Shown one piece after another: positions 1-10,137 of a DNA stretch of 64,000 bases. The notes beneath the pieces were generated by a model, which worked only from the letters and a program-made list of their open reading frames with translations, did no database searches and had not been told where the DNA came from. The DNA comes from Quercus robur (taxonomy: Eukaryota > Streptophyta > Magnoliopsida > Fagales > Fagaceae). Every line of letters starts with the position of its first letter. Positions within the stretch are counted from its first letter, which is position 1. Both the position numbers and the translations under genes were made by a program. The stretch spans positions 42,306,277 to 42,370,276 of the forward strand of contig NC_065543.1 of NCBI RefSeq assembly GCF_932294415.1. The letters run 5' to 3'.

Positions 1-1830
1 TCTCTTTTCTTAAGGGAAAAAAAAAAATTGCTTTACACCTACCATAGGCAAAAGGACCATAATCCAAAGCTCTACCCAAATACAATTTAGGATAGTTAAG
101 GACAACCAATATGAGAATCAACTTCAAAATAATTAAATAAGAAATAAAGACCACCATAGCTCAATTTTTAAAGTAGCTTTCCTCATAGACACATGCATAA
201 GAAATCACTATATCAGACGCATAAAGAATCAACATTTAAAGCAACCCAAATGAGATTTCAAGAAAAATAAGCTCGATTATGAAACCCATATGTCATAGTA
301 GTGAAGCTAAAATTTTCTTAACTGTGACTTATGAACAATTATGAAGCATATATAAATCATTAAACAAACTTTTTAAAAAATCAATGACATAGATAATCCA
401 TTTTCACAACCCTTTCTTCTACCAAAGTTCCAGACTTGTCCTGTAAATTCACCTACTTGGCTGCCCTGTTTTTAATTGATATAATGGTGGTTAGGATGTT
501 GAGAGATAAGTAGAGACTCTTTTTACTTTCAAACAGGGTATAATCAAGCCAAGTCTCACATGTGTATGAGATACAAATTGCAATGCCATCAACAGGATAT
601 AATATGTATGAGATACCCTCACTGAGATACAAATTGCAATACCTGGTCGATACCATATCTCAAAACAGGAGAAGCAGAGTAACCGTAAGATTTTCCATAG
701 CTCAAGGGTATCTCATAAGATTTTCCATAATCAAGCCAAGTCTCACATGTGTATGAGATACAAATTGCAATGCCATCAACAGGAATAGACATAATAAGCA
801 TAGTAACTGTAAGAAACAGCAATTAAACTTCCTTAGCTCAAGGGTTCAATTGTTCCCCATATGCAGAATCCCACTAAGACCTAGCATCAAACACCTCACA
901 GGCACAACCATTTAAATTGCCACAATGATTTCTTGTATACGAGTGTTTCAATTTAGGTCCACGACAACCGGTTGTCTGTGGGGGATAAGGTTCTTATTAT
1001 AATAACAACAACTTTAGTGGGTGAGGCATTTATGAACACGATACTTTATAGTTACATCAGAATCTTTCTGTGTCCTTGATCACTAAGGAGACACAGTAAA
1101 CCAAGTGTGGTGGATAAATCATGACTAAAAGTCATATGATCCATTGGTTAATACTAATAGGGCAATAGATGATCGTTCTTAGCTATAATAAAATATGAAG
1201 ACGAAGCAGAAGAAGAGTTTGAAGAAGTTACCCATGACTGGATTAGATTACGGCTTGCTCTTGCTCTTCTTCGTCATCTTCTTCTTTGACAATCTTTATC
1301 TTAACAAACTACACGCCCAAAAGAACACCATATGAGTTGTTATTTCAGATTAGTTTACATCCCCAAAATCACGGATCTTCAAAATCGTTTTTTGCTTTTG
1401 GGTTGTGGGTTTGATATGGTCTGATTATGGTGGTTTACATCCCCAAAATCGCCCAAAATCGCGGATCTTCAAAATCCCATCTACACACTAAAATAAATGA
1501 ATAAATTCTCAACATTTGGATAACCAAAAAAATCTAAAGCGCATCCAAACAACTTCTAAGAAACCCAATGACCCAGAATCGAAATCATCAAGAAGGAAAC
1601 GAAATAAAAAGCAATGGATTAGTAAAATACCAACCGTAACCAAACGCGGAGGTACCGTAAGTCGTTTTTGTAACGGCGATCGGAATCGAAGGTCTGTGCA
1701 CACTTCTGCAAAAACCGTGGCAGCTTCTCATTCAGAACTTGCGAAGGTAGCGAATCCTTCATCTTTCTGATCCCTCTGTATATACAAAAAGCCAAACAAT
1801 CTCACTTTTTAAAACCATTAACAGAGCTAC

Positions 1831-1864
<34 letters not shown>

Positions 1865-2184
1865 ATAGGCATACCGGAGCCATATGGTTGGTGATGCCTT
1901 CTTTCTAACTCAGACCTGACAGTATGGGGATGGCTTCTAGGCAGGATTGATTTTCAGTGTTGGGTTTTAGGGAAGGAGAAGGTAGAGAAAAAGAGACCAA
2001 AGAGGAACGGCAGAGCTTTTTTGGTGCTTATGTTTTTTTATACTTAGGTTTTTATCGGGTTTTAGGAAAGGTTTTTCTTTGCTTATTTATTTATTTTTTT
2101 CATTTATGTTTTTTTTTTTAATATTGTGCTGACGTGGAAATTTGTGGGAGCTTCAAAAGCTTCGGTTTTATATATATATATAGA
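1..2184 (-). mobile_element. Helitron (copy C), partial, 5' terminus at 2184
   Basis: The right edge reads ...TTTTATATATATATATAGA followed by T, which on the minus strand is the TC-starting 5' end of a Helitron placed after a host A. The same terminal block (GCTTCGGTTTTATATA and an upstream GACGTGGAAA motif) occurs at the ends of two other Helitrons here, at 31282 and near 53817. The downstream host sequence TTACATAGG is contiguous with CCAATA in the paralogous unit (16498-16515), giving an empty site. The 3' hairpin/CTRR end is not in the window, so the element continues to the left. No Rep/helicase coding was seen inside. Short open frames (for example 1516-1770) are not recognisable. Confidence 0.72.
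541..783. repeat. 56-bp direct repeat pair inside Helitron C
   Basis: The segment 541-596 recurs essentially unchanged at 728-783, both containing the motif AGTCTCACATGTGTATGAGA. A shorter, degraded third piece lies around 605-640. It is a local duplication within the mobile element and does not form a gene. Confidence 0.85.
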
Positions 2185-2420
2185 TTACATAGGAAAAACG
2201 ACAAGTAGCCCAAGTACACCGACTAACTAAACGATTGCAGTTTAATTCAAGCTGCATCTATGTTGATGTGTGCTGCCCTTTAGCTTGTTTTTCCACCATT
2301 TCCAATATAAAAGTAAGATTAAAAGAAATATTTTTACTATTTAATCTCAATTATAGAATGAACCCAATTTTCTTATCGGTAAATGAATCAATTCTAAGTA
2401 TATAGGAGAAAAAAAAGAAG

Positions 2421-2520
2421 TATATAAGAGTGCGTTTTTGGTTCTCTAAACTCTCACACACTCCAGAAGTTTACATTTATTATTCGTTTCGTTACAAAAG
2501 AGCGAGAGAGAGATACAGGG
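2421..2520 (+). promoter_or_regulatory. Core promoter and GA-rich leader of phosphatase copy 1
   Basis: TATATAAG at 2421-2428 lies about 140 bp before the ATG. It is followed by the block GTTCTCTAAACTC shared with the other copies and a short GA tract (about 2502-2513). The Helitron at 2184 separates this proximal promoter from whatever upstream sequence the other copies retain, such as the G-box seen for copies 2 and 3. Confidence 0.6.
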
Positions 2521-2566
2521 GTTGTCTTGTCACTATCTTTTGCTAAAGAAACTTCCAAGATTCACC

Positions 2567-3695
2567 ATGAAGATAATTTCCGAGAGGGATTTTCCACAAG
2601 ATGATCACTATGACGACTTTGATGATACCCCTGAAGAAAATACTGAGGAGACTTGTGCACATCTATGTGTTATTAGAGGAAAGTGTGTGAGCTGTGAGAG
2701 GGTAGCATTGAAGTACGTTCATCAGGGTATGTGGTTGTGGCTTAACAAAGATGAAATGGATCGGATTCGGAAGGTAGAGTCAGCGAAATTGTTAGAAGAT
2801 AAGAAGATGGTTTTGGTTCTTGGTCTAGATCAAACACTGGTTCATTCAACAGAACAAGAAAAATATCTGAGAACCCCTCAAGAACTCTTGCAACATAACT
2901 TAAGGGATAGCCTATTCCGTGTGAGTCGACCTTGGGGAATGATGATGGTCAAGTTGAGACCTTTTGTTCACACTTTTCTGAGAGCAGCAAGTACCATGTT
3001 TGAGATTTATATGTGCACAATGTGTACACGAAGTTATGCGTTGCAAGTGGCTGAATTTCTTGACCCTGAAAATGTTTACTTCAAGTCATCAAGAATCATT
3101 GCCCGTGAAGATTTACCGGAAACAGGCGAAAAGACTCTTGATCTTGTGCTAGGAGAGGAAGGAATGGTTCTTATGCTTGATGATACCAAGAGGGTGTGGA
3201 GTAATCATCCATTCAACTTGATTCATATCAAGAGGTATCGTTATTTTGATTCAGATCCTGAAAGCTGGAGTGCTGATGAAGTTGACTACGCTGGCCCGCT
3301 CATCACCCTTCTCCAAAGACTTAAAAGTAATCCACAGACTGTTTTTCAACCCAAAATTTGAAGCCGGTCTTCAGTATAGAGATGTGAGATACATATTTGC
3401 TCGCCGCGACGTTCTCCGAGGGTGTACATTATCCTTCAAACATATTTTCACTCCCGATTTTAGGCCCGAAAGTTCGCGTCTCTGGTTGATAGCAGAGGAG
3501 TTAGGGACCAAATTTTCGATGGATAATTTGATAAGCCCCATCACACATGTGGTCACTTGGTTTGCCACAGCGGAGGAGTTTCAGGAGGCAGAGCTGGAAG
3601 GAATTATTTTGGTCCATCCAAAGTGGCTACGTGCTTGCTACTATGCAGTCAGTAGGGTATCTGAAAAAGATTATCTGATTAAGCCGAAAGATTAG
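2567..3695 (+). pseudogene. Broken FCP1/CPL4-like CTD phosphatase (copy 1)
   Basis: This paralog of the CPL4-like array starts at the ATG shared with the other copies (context TTCACCATGAAG). The N-terminal Cys/His cluster and much of the HAD domain are present, including KLRPFVHTFL and the LDDT..VW motif. Three defects stand out. The catalytic DLDQT motif reads GLDQT, so the nucleophilic Asp (residue 86, codon at 2822) is Gly. The linker matching DLSVVSLSALGTDEGETTG in copy 2 is mostly lost. One extra A near 3325-3335 shifts the frame, so translation stops at 3361. The BRCT region continues in another frame to 3695, ending LIKPKD like its relatives. As it stands it could encode 264 residues without phosphatase chemistry or BRCT. 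It is probably a pseudogene, although a truncated CTD-binding protein cannot be excluded. Confidence 0.85.
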
Positions 3696-4199
3696 AAGTT
3701 GAGATGATCTTTGTTCACTTCTATTAACAGCACAGGTCTAATTTCCAGTTTTTTGTTGTTAAATTTTCTTTGCAGTTAGTGAAATAGGGGTTTTTTTCCC
3801 CAGACAGAAATTCAGGGTTCTTTACTTTTAATCTTTAGAGCTTGATTTTAAGTAGTCAAAGCTACGTGAAGAATTGAATTCTTCCTCAATTGTGATGAGG
3901 AAACATAGTTACAGTGGTTTGTCTCCTTGCTGATGTCTACAATTTCTTATGTGAATGTGGCCTTGAAAATTGAAACGATTCTACCCTGTTGAATATATGC
4001 TATTGTTGCTATTTGTTTGATGGAAACTTATTTTGAATCTGCAATTACATGAATTGTAGGAGTGGAAGAAAATTTAGCTATGTTAGTCTAACATTAAGTG
4101 GTAAAACTGATCTTGAATCATAGTTTAACATACATAGAGAATAAAAGCAGAAAGTGTTTACTATCACCAAAAGTTAATAAACAGAGAATAGAAGCCACA

Positions 4200-4450
4200 A
4201 TGAACCACCACTAGGTTATGCCCAGTGAATCATCATATGCAAGAAACAGCATCCATCGATATCAAGAGCATGGCATGTCATAGGCTTAGCAATCACATAC
4301 GATGATATTTAGTTCACTCTAATACCATGCATCCCACCCCAAATTGCTTGCTTAATATCAATTGAACCAGCCCAAGCACTGCATGCACACAAATTCATCC
4401 TAATGTGCCCTTGTCTATGGCAGTCGCTGCATGTCTTACTCCATCTGATA
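4200..4450 (-). pseudogene. SDR gene relic behind copy 1
   Basis: The plus-strand sequence matches the intact SDR gene at 47104-47892 in order. It has CACTAGGTTATGCCCAGTGA (the C-terminal TGHNLVVDGG region), ATGCAAGAAACA, GCATGGCATG, AACCAGCCCAAGCACTGC and a block near 4400 matching the gene's CTAACGTGCCCTTTGACC. Internal pieces are missing and no frame remains. It is the decayed minus-strand partner in the convergent phosphatase/SDR unit, about 500 bp behind the phosphatase end. Confidence 0.8.
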
Positions 4451-4668
4451 TTGCTATTGTAGACATCTATTTTTTTATGCATTTTGCATAACAGGATGTG
4501 AGCTTGAGAGTTCCATTGTTTGCTCAAGTGGTCCAAGAATTGTGTCTTATTCCTGATTGAGGTGCAGGCTACCTAATGCGATTGTGGTCTCCTCAAAGAA
4601 TTACAGGCAGTGAATTGGTGTGTTAGGTTACTTCTCCAGAGACTATTGTCAATGAAGTCTTTCCAAAA

Positions 4669-4974
4669 TGTTGAAGTTGCTGTGTGATTGTGTAGTGTTG
4701 TGTGATTGAATGGTAAGTGGAAGCATAAAATAGAGAATACACAAAGATTTATGCGGTTCAGCCTAAAGGCCTACGTCCACAGTGAGAAAGTCCTTGACGA
4801 CTACATATTATATTAAGCACTTGTATTACAATGAACTCAATGTAGGGTTTATATACTAGAGAATACTTGATTGACCCTAGGCTAACCATAGACTAACCCA
4901 AGGTTAGTATGCTTGTTCTACAAACATAAGCCTACAATTGGTTTGGGCCACTTAGGGCCATGATATGTCTTACA
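4669..4974. mobile_element. Solo LTR / TRIM-like, 306 bp
   Basis: The sequence starts TGTTGAAG and ends CTTACA, and is flanked on both sides by CAAAA (4664-4668 and 4975-4979), a 5-bp target duplication. Inside is the ATTTATGCGGTTCAGCC... GCCTACGTCCAC block typical of short plant copia/TRIM LTRs. No internal coding region is attached. Confidence 0.7.
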
Positions 4975-5089
4975 CAAAAAAATTCATTGGCAGTGGAGGT
5001 CATTACAACTAAATAAATCATCCTAATACTTTATTTAATAATGATCATCAATTAAAACATATAAAAATGAGTGATTTGCAATGCTAAAA

Positions 5090-5820
5090 TTATAATTTTG
5101 GGCGACTTTCTAGAGGAATTGAGCCCCTAGCTAGTTCAATTCAGCACATGGCAAGTTTGCCAATATCTGAGGCTAGTCTTGCACGTAGTGTTTTTAAACT
5201 ATGGATGCAAATTCTAATGCAGATCCTGTAGATGTCCCAAACAATTCCTAGAGCCTCTTTTTAATAACAATACCAGATTTTCAATTCAATATGTCAACTT
5301 ATAATGTAAACTAATATTAAAAAAAAAAAAAAAATTCTGAAACAATAATCCCAGAAGTCTTTGATCTCTTCCATCTATAGATAATGTAAGAATCAACAAA
5401 AAAATAGCATCAAATTTTGCAAAGAGATCACATTTTGCATGCAGAAAACTTGAAATTTTATGTGTGGGAGCATCATTAGTCTTTGCAAAAGCATCGACCC
5501 TTAGACTGGTAAACCATCAATTTTCCATCTTTATAGCATCATTTTCTCATTATATAAAGCACTACTTTCATCAAACAAAGTCCTTTAACAACATGAACTG
5601 AAAAGTCACACAAATAAAATTGTATTTTTATGACTTTTCGGTTTTCTTAAATTTTTCATAAAATAATCAAGTGCTGACTCCAAACACATATTTGCTTTGA
5701 ATTTAATTCACTTGAGAAAAATAATACTATATTTGTAGTATTGGTCTAAATCATAGCCCATAGACAATAACAGTAAGCTCAAGCTGCTCAACTGGTTAAA
5801 AAGATTGTTTATTGTTAGGA
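5090..5820. repeat. Intergenic part of the duplicated unit
   Basis: No gene is visible. The block 5098-5240 (around TTGCACGTAGTG) recurs at about 9575-9725. The block 5390-5640 (around CATCAAATTTTGCAAAGAGA) recurs at about 11640-11870 and resumes at 15775. These matches show that units 1 and 2 were copied with several kilobases of spacer. A poly-A run sits at 5319-5333. Confidence 0.7.
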
Positions 5821-5829
5821 AAAATATGG

Positions 5830-6125
5830 TTTCACACAATCCTATTTAGGTGAGGAAAACGTATCCTTCTGTGATCCCATTTCCGCTTTCCTCCAAACTC
5901 CAATCTTAGGCAAAAAGGGGCATTCTTATTCAAATCGCCTAAAAGGTATTGCTCAAGGCAGCCCCCTCTCCCCTGTGCCAATAAACATTTTTTTTGCATC
6001 AACTTGATTTGCAAATCAATTCTTCCAGCTTTATGAAAAAAGAAAGGAGGATCAGCTATGTTCGGTATACTGATGACATGATCATTGCTATCAAAAGCGG
6101 GGTCTATTCAGAAAAAATATATAAT
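5830..6125 (+). pseudogene. Degenerate reverse-transcriptase relic, possibly group II/mitochondrial type
   Basis: Forward frames read KGIAQGSPLSPVPINIF at about 5935-5985, and further on YVRYTDDMIIAIKSG at about 6057-6100. These resemble the QGSPLSP turn and the Y-x-DD catalytic box of group II-intron or mitochondrial-type reverse transcriptases. The two boxes lie in different frames with stops, so the piece is dead. The source is uncertain: a nuclear insertion of organellar DNA and a LINE-like RT are both possible. The matching spacer of unit 3 (about 16200-16330) lacks this block, so it probably inserted after duplication. Confidence 0.4.
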
Positions 6126-6620
6126 AGGTTTTGAAAATTGGTTCACTTCCAATATTTCACACATATATTCACAATTGGTATGGAAATGTCCACATTTTAA
6201 CAAAAAAAACTGGATGTGAAAAAAGAGATGTTAAATAGTGGATATGAAATGTACATAATTATGTACCCTATAAATCTACCCTATAAATGGTGATATCAGT
6301 ATAACCCATAGATCTAGTGAGTTCATAGTAGAAAAAAGGGTAATTCATTGGTGAATGAAAATGTATTCCATAGGTGCAATTAGCCTTTAGCAAAGGCAGA
6401 CCCACTTGAAGCCCAGAGGTTCTAGAATTAAAAAAAAAAGGTCATATACAGGATTTAGTTTCTTCTAACGAAACTCCATACTTGTCCAGCCTCAATTAAT
6501 TCTACAAAGAATTAAGAAAACGGAATTGAGTATCAACATCTAATGAATTGGATAAAGATTCATTAATGAATTATATCAATACATTGGCCTCTGTTTTATA
6601 TATACAACTAAATAGAGAAT

Positions 6621-6643
6621 CTACACTTGATCTTAGCCAAAGG
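6621..6643 (-). pseudogene. U2 snRNA 5' fragment (retro-fragment)
   Basis: The reverse complement, CCTTTGGCTAAGATCAAGTG plus TAG, matches nucleotides near the 5' end of plant U2 snRNA (normally CCTTTTGGCTAAGATCAAGTG) with one T missing. The flanks do not match U2: the CTCGG before it and the branch-point-pairing region after it are absent. It is therefore a truncated fragment, not a gene. Confidence 0.5.
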
Positions 6644-6875
6644 TGCTGCTAATTCTCTAGCCAATAGATCTCTTAAGAATAGATTTGTAAGTTCTTTTGA
6701 CTTGTGCAACTGCCCTCACTATGCTAGTGATATTCTAAGGGTTGAGGCCAGTTTAGCCTTTTTGTTTGTAGCCTTATTTCTTGCTTTAAAAAAAAATTGA
6801 ACTGAGAATCCAACCAACTTAACAGAATTAGCTAGATAGCTATCCTATAAGATGACTACAACTGGATTAATAACC

Positions 6876-6892
6876 CACGTGCACTGCACGTG
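6876..6892. promoter_or_regulatory. Double G-box upstream of copy 2
   Basis: Two perfect CACGTG palindromes (6876-6881 and 6887-6892) stand 5 bp apart, about 360 bp before the ATG of copy 2. CACGTG is the plant G-box bound by bZIP and bHLH factors. Copy 3 keeps the first box at 16470-16475, while its second reads CACTTG. Function is inferred from the motif alone. Confidence 0.45.
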
Positions 6893-7098
6893 ACACAACA
6901 AACTTTGCATAGGAAATACGACAAGTAGCCCAAGTAAACAAAGGAACTAAACGATTGCAGTTTATGCAGTATAATTCAAACTGCATCTATGTTGATCTGT
7001 GTGCGCTTCCTTTAGCCTGCTCTTCTGAGATAAAGAATGAACCCATTTTTCTTATAAGTAAATGAATCCATTCCAAATATATAGGACTTAAAATAAAG

Positions 7099-7169
7099 TA
7101 TATAAGAGTGAATTTTTGGTTCTCTAATTAAACTCCAACACACTCCAGGCGTTTCAGTTATTATTCGTT

Positions 7170-7202
<33 letters not shown>
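7099..7202 (+). promoter_or_regulatory. Core promoter and GA tract of copy 2
   Basis: TATATAAG at 7099-7106 is followed by GAGTGAATTTTTGGTTCTCT, as in copy 1, and by a (GA)n tract at about 7171-7202 ending 46 bp before the ATG. The tract probably lies in the 5' UTR. GAGA tracts of this kind are bound by BASIC PENTACYSTEINE proteins in plants, an inference only here. Confidence 0.6.
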
Positions 7203-7248
7203 GTTGTCTTGTCACTATCTTTTGCTAAAGAAACTTCCAAGATTCACC

Positions 7249-8394
7249 ATGAAGACAATTTCCGAGAGGGGTTTTCCACAAGATGACTATGACGACTTTG
7301 ATGATACACCTGAAGAAAATACTGAGAAGACTTGTCTACATCCATGTGTTTTTAGAGGAAAGTGTGTGAGCTGTGAGACGATAGCATTGAAGTACGTTCA
7401 TCAGGGTATGTGGCTGTGGCTTAACAAAGATGAAATGGATCGGATTCGGAAGATAGAGTCAGAGAAATTGTTAGAAGATAAGAAGATGGTTTTGGTTCTT
7501 GATCTAGATCAAACTCTGATTCATTCAACAAGACAAGAAAAATATCTGAGAACCCCTCAAGAACTCTTGCAACATGAGTTAAGGGATAGCCTATTCCGTC
7601 TGAGTCGACCTTGGGAAAAGATGATGCTCAAGTTGAGACCTTCCGTTCACACTTTTCTGAAAGAAGCAAGTACCATATTTGAGATTTATATGTGCACAAC
7701 AGGTACACGAAGTTATGCGTTGAAAGCGACTGAGTTTCTTGACCCTGAAAATGTTTACTTCATGTCATCAAGAATCATTGCACGTGAAGATTTACTTGAA
7801 ATTAACGAAAAGAGTCTTGATCTTGTGTTAAAGGAGGAACGCATGGTTCTTATTCTTGATGATACCGTGAGTGTGTGGAGTAACCATGAATCAAACTTGA
7901 TTCCTGTTAAGAAATATCGTTACTTTGATTCAGATCATGATTTGAGCGTTGTATCTCTTTCTGCATTGGGCACTGATGAAGGCGAGACCACGGGTGCGCT
8001 CACCACCGTTCTTCAACAGCTTAAACTAATACACAGACTGTTTTTCAACCCAAAATTTGAAGGTGGTCTTCAGGATAGAGATGTTAGAGACATACTTAAT
8101 CGCCGTAGGGTTCTCCAAGGGTGTACATTATCCTTCAAACATATTTTCCCTTCTGATTTTAGGCCCGAAAATTCGCGTCTCTGGCTGATGGCAGAGGAGT
8201 TAGGGGCCAAAATTTCTATGGATAATTTGATAAACCCCATCACACATGTGGTCACTTGGTTTGCCACAGCGGAGGAGTTTGAGGAGGCAGAGATGGAAGA
8301 AATTATTTTGGTCCATCCAAAGTGGTTACGTGCATGCTACAAAGCATTAGAAAGGGTATCTGAAAAAGAGTATCTGATTAAGCCGAAAGATTAG
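7249..8394 (+). CDS. FCP1/CPL4-like RNA polymerase II CTD phosphatase (copy 2)
   Basis: This is a single-exon ORF of 381 residues. The start is the ATG at 7249 (context CACCATGAAG); the open frame reaches back to 7204 but has no earlier ATG. Residues 29-42 hold a C-x-H-x7-C-x2-C cluster, as in the N-terminus of plant FCP1-type phosphatases. Residues about 80-240 form an FCP1-type HAD phosphatase: DLDQT (85-89, nucleophile D85 and acid/base D87), KLRPSVHTFL, and LDDT..VW (203-210). Residues about 278-375 form a BRCT domain with its late Trp (W359). CPL4/FCP1 proteins dephosphorylate the Ser repeats of the Pol II CTD in the nucleus, and the BRCT helps bind it. All catalytic residues are present. 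Plant CPL3/CPL4 genes usually have introns, so the intron-less array suggests a retroposed founder. The exact substrate is unknown. Confidence 0.88.
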   Translation: MKTISERGFPQDDYDDFDDTPEENTEKTCLHPCVFRGKCVSCETIALKYVHQGMWLWLNKDEMDRIRKIESEKLLEDKKMVLVLDLDQTLIHSTRQEKYLRTPQELLQHELRDSLFRLSRPWEKMMLKLRPSVHTFLKEASTIFEIYMCTTGTRSYALKATEFLDPENVYFMSSRIIAREDLLEINEKSLDLVLKEERMVLILDDTVSVWSNHESNLIPVKKYRYFDSDHDLSVVSLSALGTDEGETTGALTTVLQQLKLIHRLFFNPKFEGGLQDRDVRDILNRRRVLQGCTLSFKHIFPSDFRPENSRLWLMAEELGAKISMDNLINPITHVVTWFATAEEFEEAEMEEIILVHPKWLRACYKALERVSEKEYLIKPKD

Positions 8395-8863
8395 AAGTTG
8401 GGATGATCTTTGTTCACTTCTATTAACAGCACAGGTATAATTTCCAGGTTTTTTTTAGTTAAATGTTCTTTCCAGTTAGTGAGGGTTTTTTTTCCTAGAC
8501 AAAGAAATTCAGGGTTCTTTACTTTTAATTGTTAGAGCTTGATTTTAAGTAGTTAATGCTACGTGAGGAATTGAATTCTTCCATAATTGTGATGAGGAGA
8601 CATAGTTACAGTGGTTCATCTCCTTATTGATTTCTACAATTTCCTATGTGAATGTGACCTTGGAAATTGAAACGATTCTGCCCTGTTGAATTTATGCTAT
8701 TGTTACTATTTGTTTGATGGAAACTTATTTTGTATGTGCAATTACATGACTTGTTGGAGTGGAAGAATATTTTAACTCAATTAATTGTAGGAGTGGAAGA
8801 ATAGTTTCATTTACTATTTGTTAGATGGACTACCCAAAGTTTTACTCAATTAATTATTAGGTG

Positions 8864-9010
8864 TTACTATCGCATACTCTTGGTGCGATGGTCACTTCAC
8901 AAGTATAAGTGCTTGTGGGGTGTGTGGAGGAAAGGGCCAGGGTTTAAGTCTCCAAGAGAAAGCTTCACAGATATATACACTTAGATTAAATTAAAATAGA
9001 AATTCTATTT

Positions 9011-9055
<45 letters not shown>
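8864..9055 (+). mobile_element. tRNA-derived SINE (family 1, copy a)
   Basis: A 10-bp target duplication TTATTAGGTG flanks it (8854-8863 and 9056-9065). Box A is TGGTGCGATGG at about 8880, and a box B-like sequence, GGGTTTAAGTC, lies at about 8940. The tail is a long (TA)n run (9018-9052). The same family occurs at 31582-31747. Confidence 0.82.
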
Positions 9056-9061
<6 letters not shown>

Positions 9062-9169
9062 GGTGGTAAAACTGATCTTAAACCATAGTTTAACAAACAT
9101 AGAGAATGGAAGCGAAAAGTGATTACTAGCTAAAAGTTAATAAACAGTGAATAGAAGCCACAATGCACC

Positions 9170-9575
9170 AATACTAGGTTATGCCCAGTATTATATCATC
9201 ATATGCAAGAAACAGCACTGCATTGGCCACTTGTTTTTCTTTCAATACAACCCCTTTTAATACTTAGTGTGGCTCATAAAATTTTTAAACTTGCTCCGCA
9301 ACGATTGATCCCAAGCGCATGGCATGCCATAGGCTTATTAATCACATATATACGATGATATATAGTTCATCCCTACCACATGTCATTAGCCTCATAGGCT
9401 TAGCAATCACATATGGTGATATATAGTTCACCCCACCAACCCACCAATTGTACCCCACCAACCCAAACTGCTTGTTTGTCAATTGAACCAGCCCAAGCAC
9501 AGCGTTCACACAAATTAATCCTAACGTGCCCTTGACTATGGCACTCACTGCATGCCTTACTCAAGCTGATATCAT
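9170..9575 (-). pseudogene. SDR gene relic behind copy 2
   Basis: The best preserved of the relics in the first subgroup. It matches the intact SDR in order: ACTAGGTTATGCCCAGT, CAAGAAACAGCACTGCAT, TTTCAATACAACCCCTTTTA, AAGCGCATGGCATGCCAT, AACCAGCCCAAGCACAGCG and CTAACGTGCCCTTGACTATG. A local duplication (around 9320-9430, CACATATA..GATGATATATAGTTCA twice) and indels destroy the frame. Same orientation and distance from the phosphatase as in unit 1. Confidence 0.83.
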
Positions 9576-10137
9576 AAATTTAGGGGACTTTCTAGAGGAC
9601 TAGAGCACCTAGCCTGTTCAATTCAGCATATGGCAAGTTTTCCAATATCTGAGGCTAGTCTTGCACGTAGTTTTTTTGAACTATGGATGCATAATCTAAT
9701 GCAGAACCTGTAGATGTCCCAAACAATAATTTCAAGTCAACTAATATTATAAAAGTAAAATACAATTAACATTCTTGAGGTTTGAGCTATTGACGATTAG
9801 GTTCAAGACATTTCAAAACTAACCAACTTGATCTTTAATCACCGTGGTGAAAGAGAGGAGAAGAATGAACAACAATTTAAGGATTAAATTGGTCACTTTT
9901 GAAATATCTTGGACTTGACTGATATTCGTTTAAACTTTAGGAGTGTTGATTGTATTTTGCTCAATTTAAAAAAAAAAAAAAAAAAAAAATCTGAAAACAT
10001 AATCCCAACAATAAATGATATCCTTATAAGGAAAATGTGAAACAATCTTAAGGTAAAAGAAATCCTGGTGTCCACACCAACTATCCTAGTTGGCATAACT
10101 AGACAAAATCTAATGGAAAATTATTGGGTACTGAGCG

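Noticed and set aside
2522-2566. Upstream in-frame extension of the phosphatase genes (15 codons, also 7204-7248 and 16731-16775)
   Set aside because: The extension has no ATG and only begins at TTG; the shared ATG at MK(I/T)ISE is the sensible start and matches copies 5 and 6.
3246-3695. Separate small gene coding only the BRCT part of copy 1
   Set aside because: It is the frameshifted tail of the same paralog; no promoter or independent start is evident.
6870-6895. Helitron 3' hairpin at the CCCACGTGCACTGCACGTG palindrome
   Set aside because: It resembles the Helitron hairpin, but no CTRR end follows at the right distance and the sequence is conserved in the promoters of copies 2 and 3.
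8070-8267. Minus-strand open frames repeated inside every phosphatase copy (also 3371, 17612, 22206)
   Set aside because: They lie antisense to the conserved BRCT coding region and are open only because the sense strand is constrained.
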